From the NCBI GenBank assembly GCA_947626345.1, contig CANQSF010000002.1:62001-126000 (forward strand): a stretch of DNA of 64,000 bases, in the 5' to 3' direction. The position numbers were made by a program, and so were the translations under genes. This stretch comes from an uncultured Oscillospiraceae bacterium. Its GTDB lineage: Bacteria > Bacillota > Clostridia > Oscillospirales > Oscillospiraceae. Positions 41,942-50,608 of the stretch are shown in pieces. Positions within the stretch are counted from its first letter, which is position 1. Every line of letters begins with the position of its first letter. The notes beneath the pieces are model-generated. The model had not been told where the DNA came from. It saw only the letters and a list, made by a program, of their open reading frames with translations, and searched no databases.

Positions 41942-43492
41942 ATGAGGACCGAACGGACCCGGGATCAGCAGCTGTTCATCAATATGGCGGCGCAGATCGT
42001 CTATTTTGCGGTCATGTCCCTCAGCAGCTTCTTCCTGACGCCTTATTTGTTGTCCAAGCTGGGCCGGGAGGCCTACGGCTTCGTGGGCCTGGCCAACAAC
42101 TTCAGCAGCTACGCCCAGATCATGGTCACGGCCCTCAACGCCATGGCCTCCCGGTTCATCACCATCAGCGTCCACCGGGAGGACTATGAGACCGCCAACC
42201 AGTATTTCACGTCCCTGCTGTTCGCCAACGCCCTGATCGCGGCGGTGCTGGCGGTGCCGGCGGTGCTGGTGGTGGCGTATCTGGACAAGCTCCTCAACGT
42301 GCCGGCGGGCATCGTGGGGGACGTGCAGCTGCTGTGGGGGCTGATCTTCCTGCAGTTTTTGCTGGGCGTGGTCACCTACAACCTCAACAGCGCCACCTAC
42401 GTCCACGACCGGCTGGATCTGGAGTACAGCCGCTATACCATCTCGGAGCTTCTGCGGGCGGGCATGCTGCTGCTGGCGTTCCGGTTCCTGCCGCCCCATG
42501 TGTACTATCTGGGCGTGACGGCGGTGGTCTGCTATGTCTACCGGACGGTGGTCAGCTACCGCTTCACCCGCCGGCTGCTGCCCCAGGTGCGCATCCGCCG
42601 GTCCTACTTCCGCATGGCCCGAATCAAAGAGCTTCTCAGCGCGGGCATCTGGAACAGCATCCTGCAGCTGAGCCAGATCCTGCTCAACGGGCTGGACCTG
42701 CTGATCTCCAACCTGATGGTGAGCGCCGACGCCATGGGCTCGGTCTCCATCGCCAAGAACCTGCCCATCCTCATCAACTCCGCCTTCAACGCCATCTCCT
42801 ACGCCTTCCTGCCCCAGCTGAACATCAGCTACGCCAAGGGGGACATGGAGGACATCCGGGAGAAGCTGGTGTTCTCGGTGAAGCTGCTGGGCATGATCGC
42901 CTGCATCCCCCTGGCCTGCGTGTTCTTCTTCGCGGACACTTTCTTCGACCTGTGGTCCCCGGGCCAGAACGGCGAGCTGCTGCGGATCATCGCCGTGGCG
43001 GCCATGGTGGCGACGCCCCTGTCCTACTCCATGGCGGGGCTGCTCAACGCCTTTTACGTGACCAACCGGCTGAAGGACGAGGCGCTCTACCAGATCAGCC
43101 TGTCCGTGATCACCCTCGTCATCGTGTTCGCGGCGCTGCATGTGGTGACCGCCGAGCGGGCCAGGATCCTGATCATCGTGGGCGTCAGCTCCGTGGTCAC
43201 GGGGGTGGGCTATCTCACCTTCGTGCCGCTGTACGTGGCCAGGATGATGAAGATGAAGTGGACCACCTTTTACGTCCCGGCGCTGAAGTGCCTGCCGGTG
43301 ACGGCCATGGTCATGGCGGTGGGCTGGGCGGCCCGGCACTTCATCGCCGCCACCGGCTGGATCGGCCTGATCGCCGAGTGCGCCGTCACCGGCGTGGCGG
43401 GGCTGGCCATAAGCTTTGTGGTGCTGCTGAACAGCGCCGACCGGCGGCGTCTGCTGGCGCTGGTCCGCAGCCGGACCGGCGGGGCGCAGTGA
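41942..43492 (+). CDS. Polysaccharide flippase (Wzx / MOP superfamily)
   Basis: A 516-residue membrane protein with about 14 helices, of the oligosaccharide flippase family. The N-terminus (RDQQLFINMAAQIVYFAVMSLSSFFLTPYLLSKLG) and GLANNFSSYAQIMVTALNAMASRFI match Wzx-like exporters of lipid-linked repeat units. GAGGAG precedes the ATG. I see no separate promoter between the lipoprotein terminator and this gene. It probably moves the polymer unit made by the opposite-strand operon. Confidence 0.88.
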   Translation: MRTERTRDQQLFINMAAQIVYFAVMSLSSFFLTPYLLSKLGREAYGFVGLANNFSSYAQIMVTALNAMASRFITISVHREDYETANQYFTSLLFANALIAAVLAVPAVLVVAYLDKLLNVPAGIVGDVQLLWGLIFLQFLLGVVTYNLNSATYVHDRLDLEYSRYTISELLRAGMLLLAFRFLPPHVYYLGVTAVVCYVYRTVVSYRFTRRLLPQVRIRRSYFRMARIKELLSAGIWNSILQLSQILLNGLDLLISNLMVSADAMGSVSIAKNLPILINSAFNAISYAFLPQLNISYAKGDMEDIREKLVFSVKLLGMIACIPLACVFFFADTFFDLWSPGQNGELLRIIAVAAMVATPLSYSMAGLLNAFYVTNRLKDEALYQISLSVITLVIVFAALHVVTAERARILIIVGVSSVVTGVGYLTFVPLYVARMMKMKWTTFYVPALKCLPVTAMVMAVGWAARHFIAATGWIGLIAECAVTGVAGLAISFVVLLNSADRRRLLALVRSRTGGAQ

Positions 43493-43504
43493 GGAGGACG
43501 GAGC

Positions 43505-44335
43505 ATGGATGTGGATGTCAGAGCGGTCCAGCGGCGTGAGCTGGAGATCCTCAAGGAGGTCGCCGCCCTGTGCAGGCGCCACGGCCTGCGCTGGTGGGCG
43601 GACGGGGGCACCTGCCTGGGGGCGGTGCGCCACCAGGGCTTCATCCCCTGGGACGACGATGTGGACATCGCCATGCCCCGGGAGGATTTCGAGCGGTTCC
43701 GCCGCATCGCGCCGAAGGAGCTGCCGGAACATCTGGCGGTGCAGGACTATGACCGCATCCGCCACCCGGCCCACTCCATCCTGAAGGTCCACGACCGGCG
43801 CACCACCTTCGTGGAGGCGCCGCTGGTGGGCCGGACCGACGCGTACACGGGGATCTTCCTGGACATCTTCTGCTACGACGGCTACCCCGATCCGGGCCCG
43901 GAGCGGGACAGGCTGGACCGGCAGCTGCGGTTTTTGAAGCGGCTGAACGGCTTTCTGCGGGCCCGCTGGTCCGACACCGTCACGGTGGGGCAGAAGGTGC
44001 GCTATGTGCTGATGAGCCCCCTGCGGCTTTGGATGGACTACAGCTGGGCCAGCCGGAAGCGGGACGCGCTGATCGGGCGGCTGAGCATCGACGACGCCCC
44101 CTGGGCCAACGAGTGCCTGGGGTGGGTGCTCTATCCCAGCCGGTGCGTGCGCCAGACGGTGGAGCTGCCCTTTGAGGACATGATGATCCCCTGCCCGGCG
44201 GGCACGGACGAGTATCTCACGGTGCTGTACGGCGACTATATGCAGCCGCCCCCGCCGGAGGAGCGCTCCCCAGGCCACCCGGTGGCTTGGTTCAGCATGG
44301 ACCGGTCCTATCTGGACCGCTGGTGGGAGAAATGA
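43505..44335 (+). CDS. LicD-family protein (phosphocholine/phosphosugar transferase type)
   Basis: A 276-residue protein of the LicD/FKRP nucleotidyltransferase-like family. The hallmark WWADGGTCLGAVRHQGFIPW-DDDVDIAM block lies at residues 30-57. LicD enzymes transfer phosphocholine or other phospho-alcohols/sugars onto surface glycans. AGGAGG precedes the ATG, 12 bases after wzx. Its last 39 bases, with 35 bases of flank, are repeated 420 bp downstream. Confidence 0.9.
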   Translation: MDVDVRAVQRRELEILKEVAALCRRHGLRWWADGGTCLGAVRHQGFIPWDDDVDIAMPREDFERFRRIAPKELPEHLAVQDYDRIRHPAHSILKVHDRRTTFVEAPLVGRTDAYTGIFLDIFCYDGYPDPGPERDRLDRQLRFLKRLNGFLRARWSDTVTVGQKVRYVLMSPLRLWMDYSWASRKRDALIGRLSIDDAPWANECLGWVLYPSRCVRQTVELPFEDMMIPCPAGTDEYLTVLYGDYMQPPPPEERSPGHPVAWFSMDRSYLDRWWEK

Positions 44336-44370
44336 CAGATCGCCGCCCCGGCACTGCCGTGGCGGCGAAC
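44297..44370 (+). repeat. 74-bp direct repeat, copy 1 (licD 3' end)
   Basis: The last 13 codons and stop of licD plus the GC hairpin after it. Copy 2 at 44717-44790 is 70/74 identical; mismatches are at 44336, 44340, 44360 and 44362. Confidence 0.92.
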
Positions 44371-44454
44371 GTTTCAGCGAGTTCCGCGTCCTTTCTTTTG
44401 GAAAAGGCGCGGAGCTTGGTTTATGCCCGCCAGAGCGGGAGCGAATAAAGACGC

Positions 44455-44483
44455 TTGTAAAGCAAATATATGTGTGTTATACT
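44455..44483 (+). promoter_or_regulatory. Promoter of the structured RNA
   Basis: TTGTAA (44455-44460), 17 bases, TATACT (44478-44483). A transcript starting 6-7 bases later would begin at the first base of the RNA's closing stem (44490). Confidence 0.75.
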
Positions 44484-44489
44484 GATGAT

Positions 44490-44649
44490 GCCACGCAAAT
44501 TGTATATCGGGTATCTTCTGGGGCACGCTTACTTCGGTAAAGACGTGGCTCAACTTCGTGCCCTTTGGGGATACCGACGATTTGCGTGGCAGCAATCGGA
44601 GCATGCGTTTTTACAGGTGCGCAGCTCCGGGCTGCGCACTTTTTGTTTT
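44490..44649 (+). ncRNA. Unidentified structured RNA (about 160 nt)
   Basis: An 11-bp perfect closing stem pairs 44490-44500 (GCCACGCAAAT) with 44580-44590. Inside are TCGGGTATC (44507-44515) with GATACCGA (44570-44577), one base bulged, then GGGGCACG (44520-44527) with CGTGCCCT (44557-44564). A UUAC-UUCG-GUAA mini-hairpin (44529-44540) sits in the apical loop. CGTGGC (44544-44549) could also pair with the first six bases, giving a competing fold. An intrinsic terminator ends it. It could be a free small RNA or a riboswitch-like leader of the truncated gene at 44692. I do not recognise the class. Confidence 0.68.
44617..44649 (+). terminator. Terminator of the structured RNA
   Basis: 9-bp stem GTGCGCAGC/GCTGCGCAC, 5-base loop, then TTTTTGTTTT. 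Confidence 0.87.
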
Positions 44650-44691
44650 CAAAAGTATGCAGCAAAAATACAATAAAGGAGATAGAGGAAA

Positions 44692-44838
44692 ATGAAAAAA
44701 CTGGTTGTGGTACTTTATGGACCGGTCCTATCTGGACCGCTGGTGGGAGAAATGAAAGACCGCCGCCCCGGCACTGCCGGGACGGCGAACATAGCGAACA
44801 TTTTTATGAGAAAGGTATTATATGCAGCGAGAATATAA
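44692..44838 (+). pseudogene. Truncated gene start fused to repeated licD tail
   Basis: A good ribosome site (AAAGGAGATAGAGG) precedes ATG and eight codons reading MKKLVVVL. Then the frame enters the copied licD 3' end out of its original frame and runs on to TAA at 44836, overlapping the acetyltransferase start. The 48-residue product looks artificial. Most likely the original gene behind the structured RNA was deleted, leaving its first codons. Confidence 0.55.
44717..44790 (+). repeat. 74-bp direct repeat, copy 2
   Basis: Second copy of the licD 3' end, exactly 420 bp from copy 1. Its hairpin (CCCGGC/GCCGGG core) is better paired than in copy 1. Confidence 0.92.
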
Positions 44839-45352
44839 CGGGATATCCATCCGCAGCGCGAAAAAAGAGGACGCCCTACAGCTTTGCAGCTGGTGGAACG
44901 ACGGAGCAGTGATGGCCCACGCCGGCTTTCCCGATGGCGTGGGCACCACGGTCTCCGAGGTGGAGGCCCAGCTCATCAGGGAGAGCGACGAGACCGGCCG
45001 GACGCATATCATATGCTTTGAGGACGCCGCCATAGGGGAGATGAACTACCGCGATCTGGGGGACGGGACCTGCGAGATCGGCATAAAGATCTGCGACGCC
45101 GCCTACCAGAACAGAGGGCTGGGAAAGATCATTCTGAGCCTTTTCATCGACGGGCTGTTCAACGAGCGGGGATATGAAAAGATCGTGCTGGATACGAACG
45201 CCAACAACGCCCGGGCGCAGCATGTCTATGAGCGTCTCGGCTTCCAAAAGGTGAGGACGAACGTGAACGCCTGGGAGGACGCGCGCGGCGTGATGCAGAC
45301 CTCGATAGATTATGCGCTGACAAGGCGGGACTTCATCTCCTTTTTGAGGTGA
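44822..45352 (+). CDS. GNAT-family N-acetyltransferase (RimJ/RimL-like)
   Basis: A 176-residue acetyltransferase. The acetyl-CoA motif is seen as KICDAAYQNRGLGKIILSLFI (about residues 90-110, with the Q/RxxGxG/A core QNRGLG). NNARAQHVYERLGFQKV gives the C-terminal part of the fold. The substrate may be a protein N-terminus, or an amino sugar given the neighbouring polysaccharide genes (inference only). AAAGG precedes the ATG. Its codon usage is somewhat less GC-biased than that of licD. Confidence 0.88.
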   Translation: MQREYNGISIRSAKKEDALQLCSWWNDGAVMAHAGFPDGVGTTVSEVEAQLIRESDETGRTHIICFEDAAIGEMNYRDLGDGTCEIGIKICDAAYQNRGLGKIILSLFIDGLFNERGYEKIVLDTNANNARAQHVYERLGFQKVRTNVNAWEDARGVMQTSIDYALTRRDFISFLR

Positions 45353-45381
45353 GGCCGGGCCTTGCCAGGCGGACGATACGG

Positions 45382-45411
45382 GACCGGGGAGCGGAGGCTC
45401 CCCGGTCTTTC
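45382..45411 (+). terminator. Terminator after the GNAT gene
   Basis: 11-bp stem GACCGGGGAGC/GCTCCCCGGTC with a GGAG loop, then TTTCT; lies in the convergent gap with the polysaccharide operon. Confidence 0.8.
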
Positions 45412-45421
45412 TATATGAGGT

Positions 45422-46441
45422 TCAGGGCTTTTTTCGCGACTCGTTCAGCCGGGCCAGGCGGATGAAGGGGCCCACGGCGCCGGACCGGAGCAGGGCGCAG
45501 CACAGGCGGATGACCGCGCCGCCCCGGGAGGCGGCGTACCGGCTGATCAGCTCCGGCGGCACGCTCTTCAAGAGCGAGCGGATCTGGGCCTTGACGGCGG
45601 CCGGGTCCGTGTCCGGCTGCACGGCGGCGGTATAGGCCCGGTAATAGACCGCGTGGCCGATGTACAGCTCCGGCAGCGCCGGATCGGTCCCCTTGACCTG
45701 GGCGATGCGCAGCAGCGTCTCCCGCAGCCGGGCCAGGCGGCTCATCTCCCGGGGGTCGTACCGGTGGGAGTTGGAGCCGGGGAGGATGCGGTAGTGGTAC
45801 TTGGGGGTGCCGCTGAGCACGGCCACCTTTTTGCAGTCCGGCAGGACGGCGGCGTTGAACACCGTGTCCTCCGCCAGATACAGCCGGTTGTCCAGCAGGC
45901 CCAGATCGGCCTTCACCAGCGCCCGGCGGTAGAGCTTGTCGCACCGGGAGAAGGTGATGGGCCGGCGGAAGGGGTCGTAAAGGTACTGGGTGAAGTAGGC
46001 CCGGGTCAGCGCCTGCAGCTGGGCCGGGCTCTCGTAGAGCTTCGTCTCCGGCTGGAGCAGGGCCATGGGCGGGTCCCGCTCCTCGATCCGCTCCGCCTGG
46101 ACCATGTCCGCCCCGGTGGCCAGGGCGGCCTCATACAGGCACTGGAAGTACCCCGGATCGATCCAGTCGTCCGCGTCCACGAAGCCCACGTAATCCGCCC
46201 GGGCGGCCTCCAGTCCCGTGAGCAGGGCGGCCACCACGCCGCCGTTTTCCCGGTGCAGGACACGAAAGCGCCGGTCCTGCCGGGCGTACTCGTCGCATAT
46301 GACGCCGCAGCCGTCGGGGGAGCCGTCGTCCACGGCGATGATCTCCAGCTCCGTCAGCGTCTGCTGCGACACGCTGTCCAGGCACTGGCGCAGATACGCC
46401 TCCGCCTTGTAGATGGGGATGATGACGGATACCTTGGCCAT
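45422..46441 (-). CDS. Family-2 glycosyltransferase (last gene of polysaccharide operon)
   Basis: A 339-residue GT-A fold enzyme: SVIIPIYKAEAYLRQCLDSV (residues 5-24), nucleotide-binding VDDGSPDG and the DxD-type FVDADDW (about residue 91). No membrane helices are evident. It should add one sugar to the lipid-linked repeat unit on the cytoplasmic side. It is similar in the N-terminal half to the next glycosyltransferase, suggesting an old duplication. AAGGAGG precedes the ATG. Confidence 0.9.
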   Translation of the reverse strand: MAKVSVIIPIYKAEAYLRQCLDSVSQQTLTELEIIAVDDGSPDGCGVICDEYARQDRRFRVLHRENGGVVAALLTGLEAARADYVGFVDADDWIDPGYFQCLYEAALATGADMVQAERIEERDPPMALLQPETKLYESPAQLQALTRAYFTQYLYDPFRRPITFSRCDKLYRRALVKADLGLLDNRLYLAEDTVFNAAVLPDCKKVAVLSGTPKYHYRILPGSNSHRYDPREMSRLARLRETLLRIAQVKGTDPALPELYIGHAVYYRAYTAAVQPDTDPAAVKAQIRSLLKSVPPELISRYAASRGGAVIRLCCALLRSGAVGPFIRLARLNESRKKP

Positions 46442-46457
46442 GGGGCCTCCTTTCCGG

Positions 46458-47456
46458 TCAGGACCGGGTCTTCACGGCCAGCGTGGCCAGCCGGATCATG
46501 CGGCATTTGAGCAGCAGCAGAAACAGCTTCATGTCCCAGGGGAGCCCCCCGAAGGAGAGCTCCTGCACGATGCCGGTCTCCTTCAGGGCCGCGGCGGTGT
46601 GGGCGGCGGCGCCGCTGCCCCATTTGCGGGCGTCGGCGGTCATGCCCACCAGCACCTTGCGCAGATAGGCGCCGTTGATCTGCCGGTCCAGGGCGGCGTC
46701 CTTTCCCCCCAGCCGGGAGCGGATGTAGCGAAAGCACATCTGGATCTCCCGGTAAAAATCCGGCCGGTAGGCGTGCAAAAGGGAGGTCTCCCGCACCCGG
46801 TAGGTGTACAGCCGCTCCGGGCAGAACCAGAGGCTCCCGGCGTAGTAAAGGCACTCGTAGGCCATGGCCATGTCCTCGAAGAGGGGCAGATGTACCTCGT
46901 CGGATACGTAGTGATCCAGCAGCAGCTGCCGCCGGGCGATCCGCAGGGGGATATAGGCCGGCAGCAGCTGGGAGCCAAAGGGGCGCTGCCGGGCGTCCCA
47001 CAGCATATAGGGGTATACCTCCCGCTCCAGGCGGGCTTTGTCGTAATACCCGGGCTGCAGGTGGATGGGCACGGGGGGCAGATCGGTGTCCCGCCGGTGG
47101 TCGAACAGCACCATGTCGGGCCAGTTCCCCGCCTCCAGGGCTTTGCGCACGATGGCCAGCCAGTCCGGGTCCACCCAGTCGTCGCTGTCCACGAAGCCCA
47201 CATAATCCGCCCGGGCGGCGTCCAGGCCCGCCTTCCGGGCCCGGGCCAGGCCGGCGTTGGCCTGGTGGATCACCCGGACCCGCCGGTCGGCGGCGGCATA
47301 GCCGTCGCACAGTGCGCCGCAGCCGTCGGGGGAGCCGTCGTCCACCAATATGAGTTCAAAGTCTGCAAAGCTCTGGGCCAGGATGCTGTCCACGCAGGGC
47401 CGGAGGAATTCCTCCACCTTGTAGACCGGCACCACTACGGAAAAAAAGGGAGCCAT
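46458..47456 (-). CDS. Family-2 glycosyltransferase
   Basis: A 332-residue GT-A enzyme with FSVVVPVYKVEEFLRPCVDSI, LVDDGSPDG and FVDSDDWVDP motifs. The ATG at 47456 is preferred: GAGGG lies 8 bases upstream, whereas the GTG five codons earlier overlaps the previous gene's stop without a good ribosome site. It is translationally close to the ATP-grasp gene before it. Confidence 0.88.
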   Translation of the reverse strand: MAPFFSVVVPVYKVEEFLRPCVDSILAQSFADFELILVDDGSPDGCGALCDGYAAADRRVRVIHQANAGLARARKAGLDAARADYVGFVDSDDWVDPDWLAIVRKALEAGNWPDMVLFDHRRDTDLPPVPIHLQPGYYDKARLEREVYPYMLWDARQRPFGSQLLPAYIPLRIARRQLLLDHYVSDEVHLPLFEDMAMAYECLYYAGSLWFCPERLYTYRVRETSLLHAYRPDFYREIQMCFRYIRSRLGGKDAALDRQINGAYLRKVLVGMTADARKWGSGAAAHTAAALKETGIVQELSFGGLPWDMKLFLLLLKCRMIRLATLAVKTRS

Positions 47457-47467
47457 GGCCGGATCCC

Positions 47468-48553
47468 TCACAGGTCGAAGTAGGGCCGCAGCCGGTCCCG
47501 GATGCCGTGCTGGGTGGTGAACTGGGGGCAGACGAACTGGCCGGCGTGGTTGCCCTCCACGCAGACCCAGCCCTGGTCGGTGAGGGCGAAGTCCCAGCTG
47601 ATGTAGGGCTGCTCCGGGAAGGTCAGGCTCATCTCCCGGGCCAGAGCCTTCATCTCCTCCCAGCGGGGGACCTGCCAGCCGATGATCTGCACGCCGGTGT
47701 CCGGATGGATGATGGCGGTCTGCAGCGACTCCGTCACCCCGGGGGTGGTGAGGATGCCGGTGTCCACGTCCACGCTGGCCACATAGCCGCCGGCGCCGGC
47801 GTTGTCCACCAGGCTGCCGCTGCGGCCCATCCGCAGGAAGGTGAAGAGGATGTCCACCCGGCCGTCTTTATAAAACGTGGCGCACCGGACGGTGTTCACC
47901 GAGCCGGGATGGAGCCGGGCCATGTCGGCGCACTGGTCGATGAGCTCCTCCAGGATCACGTCCTGGCCCCGGAACCAGTCCAGGAGCTCCTGGCGGCTGC
48001 GGCCGTCCGACCCGGCGTCGCAGAGGAACACCCCGTGGCCGCAGGCGTCGGTGAGGGGCTTGGCGATGAAGCGGGGGTGCTTGTCCAAAAAGGCGAAGAA
48101 GGTCTCCGCCTCCAGCCCGGCCCCCGCCAGGATGGCGTCCCGGCGGTAATAGGGCCGGAATCTCTGGTAGCACCTCCACTTGTTCTGCAGCGTGTCCCAG
48201 GTCTCCGGCGTGCCCACCTGCCGGTAGGCCTCCTCCTTTTGCAGCTCCGTGACGAACTGGGCGCGGCCCCGGTGGTTCAGCCGGGGGAAGCGGAACATGA
48301 AATACTCGTTGAAGGCGCACAGATACCGGATGGCGCAGTACCACATATCCCGGCGCGTGCGGCGCATGGCGGCGGTGTCGGCGCGCTGCGCCTCGGTGAG
48401 GTACAGCTCGATGTTCTCCTCCATGTGCTGGTGCAGGGTGCCGCCCTGGAGCCGGTCCGCCAGGCGCATGGGGGGGATGAGCAGATACGCCGCCGGCGGG
48501 CAGACCTTCACGATGGCCTGGCCCGCGCCCCGGGCCTTTTCCACGATGGACAT
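47468..48553 (-). CDS. Sugar-transfer-associated ATP-grasp protein (copy 1)
   Basis: A 361-residue protein resembling the ATPgrasp_ST family. Motifs are RFIAKPLTDACGHGVFLC (the ATP-binding Lys and glycine loop, about residue 163), ILEELIDQ, LHPGSVNTVRCATF and a C-terminal ISWDFALTDQGWVCVEGNHA carrying metal-binding residues. ATP-grasp enzymes join a carboxylate to an amine through an acyl-phosphate. The family sits in capsule clusters, and its exact substrates are not established. GGGAGG precedes the ATG. Confidence 0.85.
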   Translation of the reverse strand: MSIVEKARGAGQAIVKVCPPAAYLLIPPMRLADRLQGGTLHQHMEENIELYLTEAQRADTAAMRRTRRDMWYCAIRYLCAFNEYFMFRFPRLNHRGRAQFVTELQKEEAYRQVGTPETWDTLQNKWRCYQRFRPYYRRDAILAGAGLEAETFFAFLDKHPRFIAKPLTDACGHGVFLCDAGSDGRSRQELLDWFRGQDVILEELIDQCADMARLHPGSVNTVRCATFYKDGRVDILFTFLRMGRSGSLVDNAGAGGYVASVDVDTGILTTPGVTESLQTAIIHPDTGVQIIGWQVPRWEEMKALAREMSLTFPEQPYISWDFALTDQGWVCVEGNHAGQFVCPQFTTQHGIRDRLRPYFDL

Positions 48554-48567
48554 AGCGCTCTCCTCCC

Positions 48568-49641
48568 TCAGCTGCGCCGGCCGAACACCTCGGCCAGCAC
48601 CTGGTCCGTCAGCTCCCCGAACAGGGGCCCGTTGGAGGCGTGGGCCTGGGCGGGGATGACGTTATACTCCACCAGCACGGGCTCCCCGTCCGGCGCGACG
48701 GCGATGTCCCAGCCGATGAGACGGAAGTGGGCCATCCTGGCGGCATGCTCCTTCACCGCGGCCACGATCCTGTCGTAGCAGGGCACGGTCACGGAGGAGA
48801 AGGGGATGCCGTTTTCATAGGTGTCCGCGTATTGGTAGTGGTTGTTCATGCCCTGGTCCGCCAGGCGGCCGTCGGGCAGCACCGTGGCCTTGAAGCCCCC
48901 CTGGGAGGTGTTGTCCACCTCGCTGGCGGAGCCGCCCACCCGCAGGATGGCGGCCAGCAGATCCACCTGCCCGTCGTGCAGGAAGGTGATCAGCCGCACG
49001 GTGTTCAGGGACCCGGGGTTCAGCCGGGCCAGGTCCGGGTGCTGCTCCATCTTCTCCTGGACGATGAAGTCCCGGCCGTACTGGCGGAAGAGGGCGCCGA
49101 TCTCGTCGGCCGTCATGGCGTCGCTGTCGAAAAAGCGGATGCCGTGGCCCTGGCCGCTTCCCACGGAGGGCTTGACGATGACCCGGCCGTGGCCGGAAAA
49201 GCGGGCCACTGCCTGCTCGAAGGACAGCAGCTGGAAATCGTCGGTGTAGAACACCCCCGCCATGCGCTTGACCACCGTCACCGGCCGGCGCATGTCGGGG
49301 AACAGCACCCCGTGCATGCACTTGTCCTGCAGGGCCTTGGCGAAGATCAGGTTGTTGTAGTGGGGCACGATCCGCCGGTACCAGAGGTAGTCCGGGATGT
49401 ACCGGGGGCTCTCCGGCCGGTGGCCGTTGCAGTACAGCCGGAACCAGAACGCCCCGGGCGTCCGGACCCGGAACTGGCGCCAATAGGGGCGCACGGCGTT
49501 TTTGTAATAGTCCGCCGCGCCCTCCCGGGCCGGCAGCTTTTTGGCGTCCCGGCGGCCGTCCCGCCAGCCCTCCAGGGCCAGCAGCAGGGTCTCCCCGCCG
49601 ATATAGAGCCTGTCGTACAGCGGCCGCAGCTTACTGCCCAT
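48568..49641 (-). CDS. Sugar-transfer-associated ATP-grasp protein (copy 2)
   Basis: A 357-residue paralogue of the next gene. VIVKPSVGSGQGHGIRFF (about residue 158), IVQEKMEQHPDLARLNPGSLNTVRLITF and IGWDIAVAPDGEPVLVEYNVIPA align with the same positions in copy 1, although overall identity is modest. Two tandem ATP-grasp enzymes may attach two different acyl or amino-acid groups. Its ATG overlaps the end of the membrane glycosyltransferase gene by 11 bases. Confidence 0.85.
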   Translation of the reverse strand: MGSKLRPLYDRLYIGGETLLLALEGWRDGRRDAKKLPAREGAADYYKNAVRPYWRQFRVRTPGAFWFRLYCNGHRPESPRYIPDYLWYRRIVPHYNNLIFAKALQDKCMHGVLFPDMRRPVTVVKRMAGVFYTDDFQLLSFEQAVARFSGHGRVIVKPSVGSGQGHGIRFFDSDAMTADEIGALFRQYGRDFIVQEKMEQHPDLARLNPGSLNTVRLITFLHDGQVDLLAAILRVGGSASEVDNTSQGGFKATVLPDGRLADQGMNNHYQYADTYENGIPFSSVTVPCYDRIVAAVKEHAARMAHFRLIGWDIAVAPDGEPVLVEYNVIPAQAHASNGPLFGELTDQVLAEVFGRRS

Positions 49642-50584
49642 GACCGTCCTCCTCCTCGCCGGTGTTCACGGTCCGGCGGACCTCATACTGGGGCATGTTG
49701 CTCACGGTCATATAGATCCGGCCGATGTACTCCCCGCACAGGCCCAGCAGCAGCATGATCATGCCGCCGATGCCCAGCTGCAGGGCGATGCTGGTGGTGA
49801 AGCCCGCGGCGATGGAGGGGTCCAGGATCTTGCGGATGACCACCACCACGGCGGCGAGAAAGCCCACCCCGGCAAAGAGCGTGCCCAGCACCACCGCGAA
49901 CCGCAGGGGCACGGTGGAGAAGTTGGTGAAGCCGGTGAGCCACAGGCCCAGCATTTTTCGCAGGGTGTAGTTGGACTGGCCCTCCAGCCGGTCCCGGTGC
50001 TCCATCTCCACGTTGGCGTACCGCCGGGCCACGTGGGCCAGGTATCCGCCCATGGAGGGGAAGGGGCTCTTGTAGCGGCGCAGGGCCGCGATGGCGGTGG
50101 GCCCTAGGGCGTAGTAGCTGGAAAGGGTGATGCCCTTGGGCTTGGTGCCGTTGAGCTCCAGCACCTTGCCGTTGAGCCAGCTGGTGAAGCGCTTGAAGGC
50201 GCTGTGGCGCTTGTGGGGAAAGCGGGCGTACACCACGTCGTACCCCTCCTGCACCTTCTCCACCAGGCGGAAGATCTGGTCCGCCGGATGCTGGCCGTCG
50301 TCGTCCATGTAGACCAGCACCTCCCCCTTCACATAGGGCAGGGCGGCCATCTTGGCCACGGTCTGGCCGAAGTTCCGGGACAGGTTCACCCCCACCACCT
50401 TCCGGTCCTGCCGGCAGATGGACTCGATCACGTCGAAGGTGTCGTCCTCCGGGTAGTCGTTGACCAGGATGATCTGGTAGTCGTATTCCGGCCGGGCGGC
50501 GAACACCCGACGCAGCTCGTCCACCACGGGAACGATGGTCCGGGCGGACTTATAACAGGGGATGGCGACGGATACGGTCATCAT
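49631..50584 (-). CDS. Polyprenyl-phosphate glycosyltransferase (GtrB/CsbB/DPM1-like)
   Basis: A 317-residue GT2 enzyme: SVAIPCYKSARTIVPVVDEL, NLSRNFGQTVAKMAAL, YMDDDGQHP (DxD) and two C-terminal helices (about residues 225-250 and 260-285). This layout is that of enzymes that load a sugar onto undecaprenyl phosphate, such as CsbB/GtrB. YfhO-like proteins in the same operon could be the outer-face partners. The ATG at 50584 follows AGGAGG; the GTG three codons earlier overlaps that ribosome site. Confidence 0.9.
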   Translation of the reverse strand: MMTVSVAIPCYKSARTIVPVVDELRRVFAARPEYDYQIILVNDYPEDDTFDVIESICRQDRKVVGVNLSRNFGQTVAKMAALPYVKGEVLVYMDDDGQHPADQIFRLVEKVQEGYDVVYARFPHKRHSAFKRFTSWLNGKVLELNGTKPKGITLSSYYALGPTAIAALRRYKSPFPSMGGYLAHVARRYANVEMEHRDRLEGQSNYTLRKMLGLWLTGFTNFSTVPLRFAVVLGTLFAGVGFLAAVVVVIRKILDPSIAAGFTTSIALQLGIGGMIMLLLGLCGEYIGRIYMTVSNMPQYEVRRTVNTGEEEDGHGQ

Positions 50585-50608
50585 TTCCCTCACCTCCTTG
50601 AGGATGGA

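Noticed and set aside
41315..44278. A 987-residue open frame opposite wzx and licD
   Set aside because: Spans two well-supported genes with family motifs; His/Gln/Asp-rich shadow product.
44490..44590. Possible tRNA or 6S RNA in the long hairpin
   Set aside because: No cloverleaf or CCA-end pattern, and the 6S central bubble with its expected length (about 180-200 nt) could not be recognised; left as an unknown RNA.
44297..44790. Insertion sequence or retron as the source of the duplicated segment
   Set aside because: No transposase, reverse transcriptase or terminal inverted repeats are present; a 74-bp repeat is too long for a target-site duplication.
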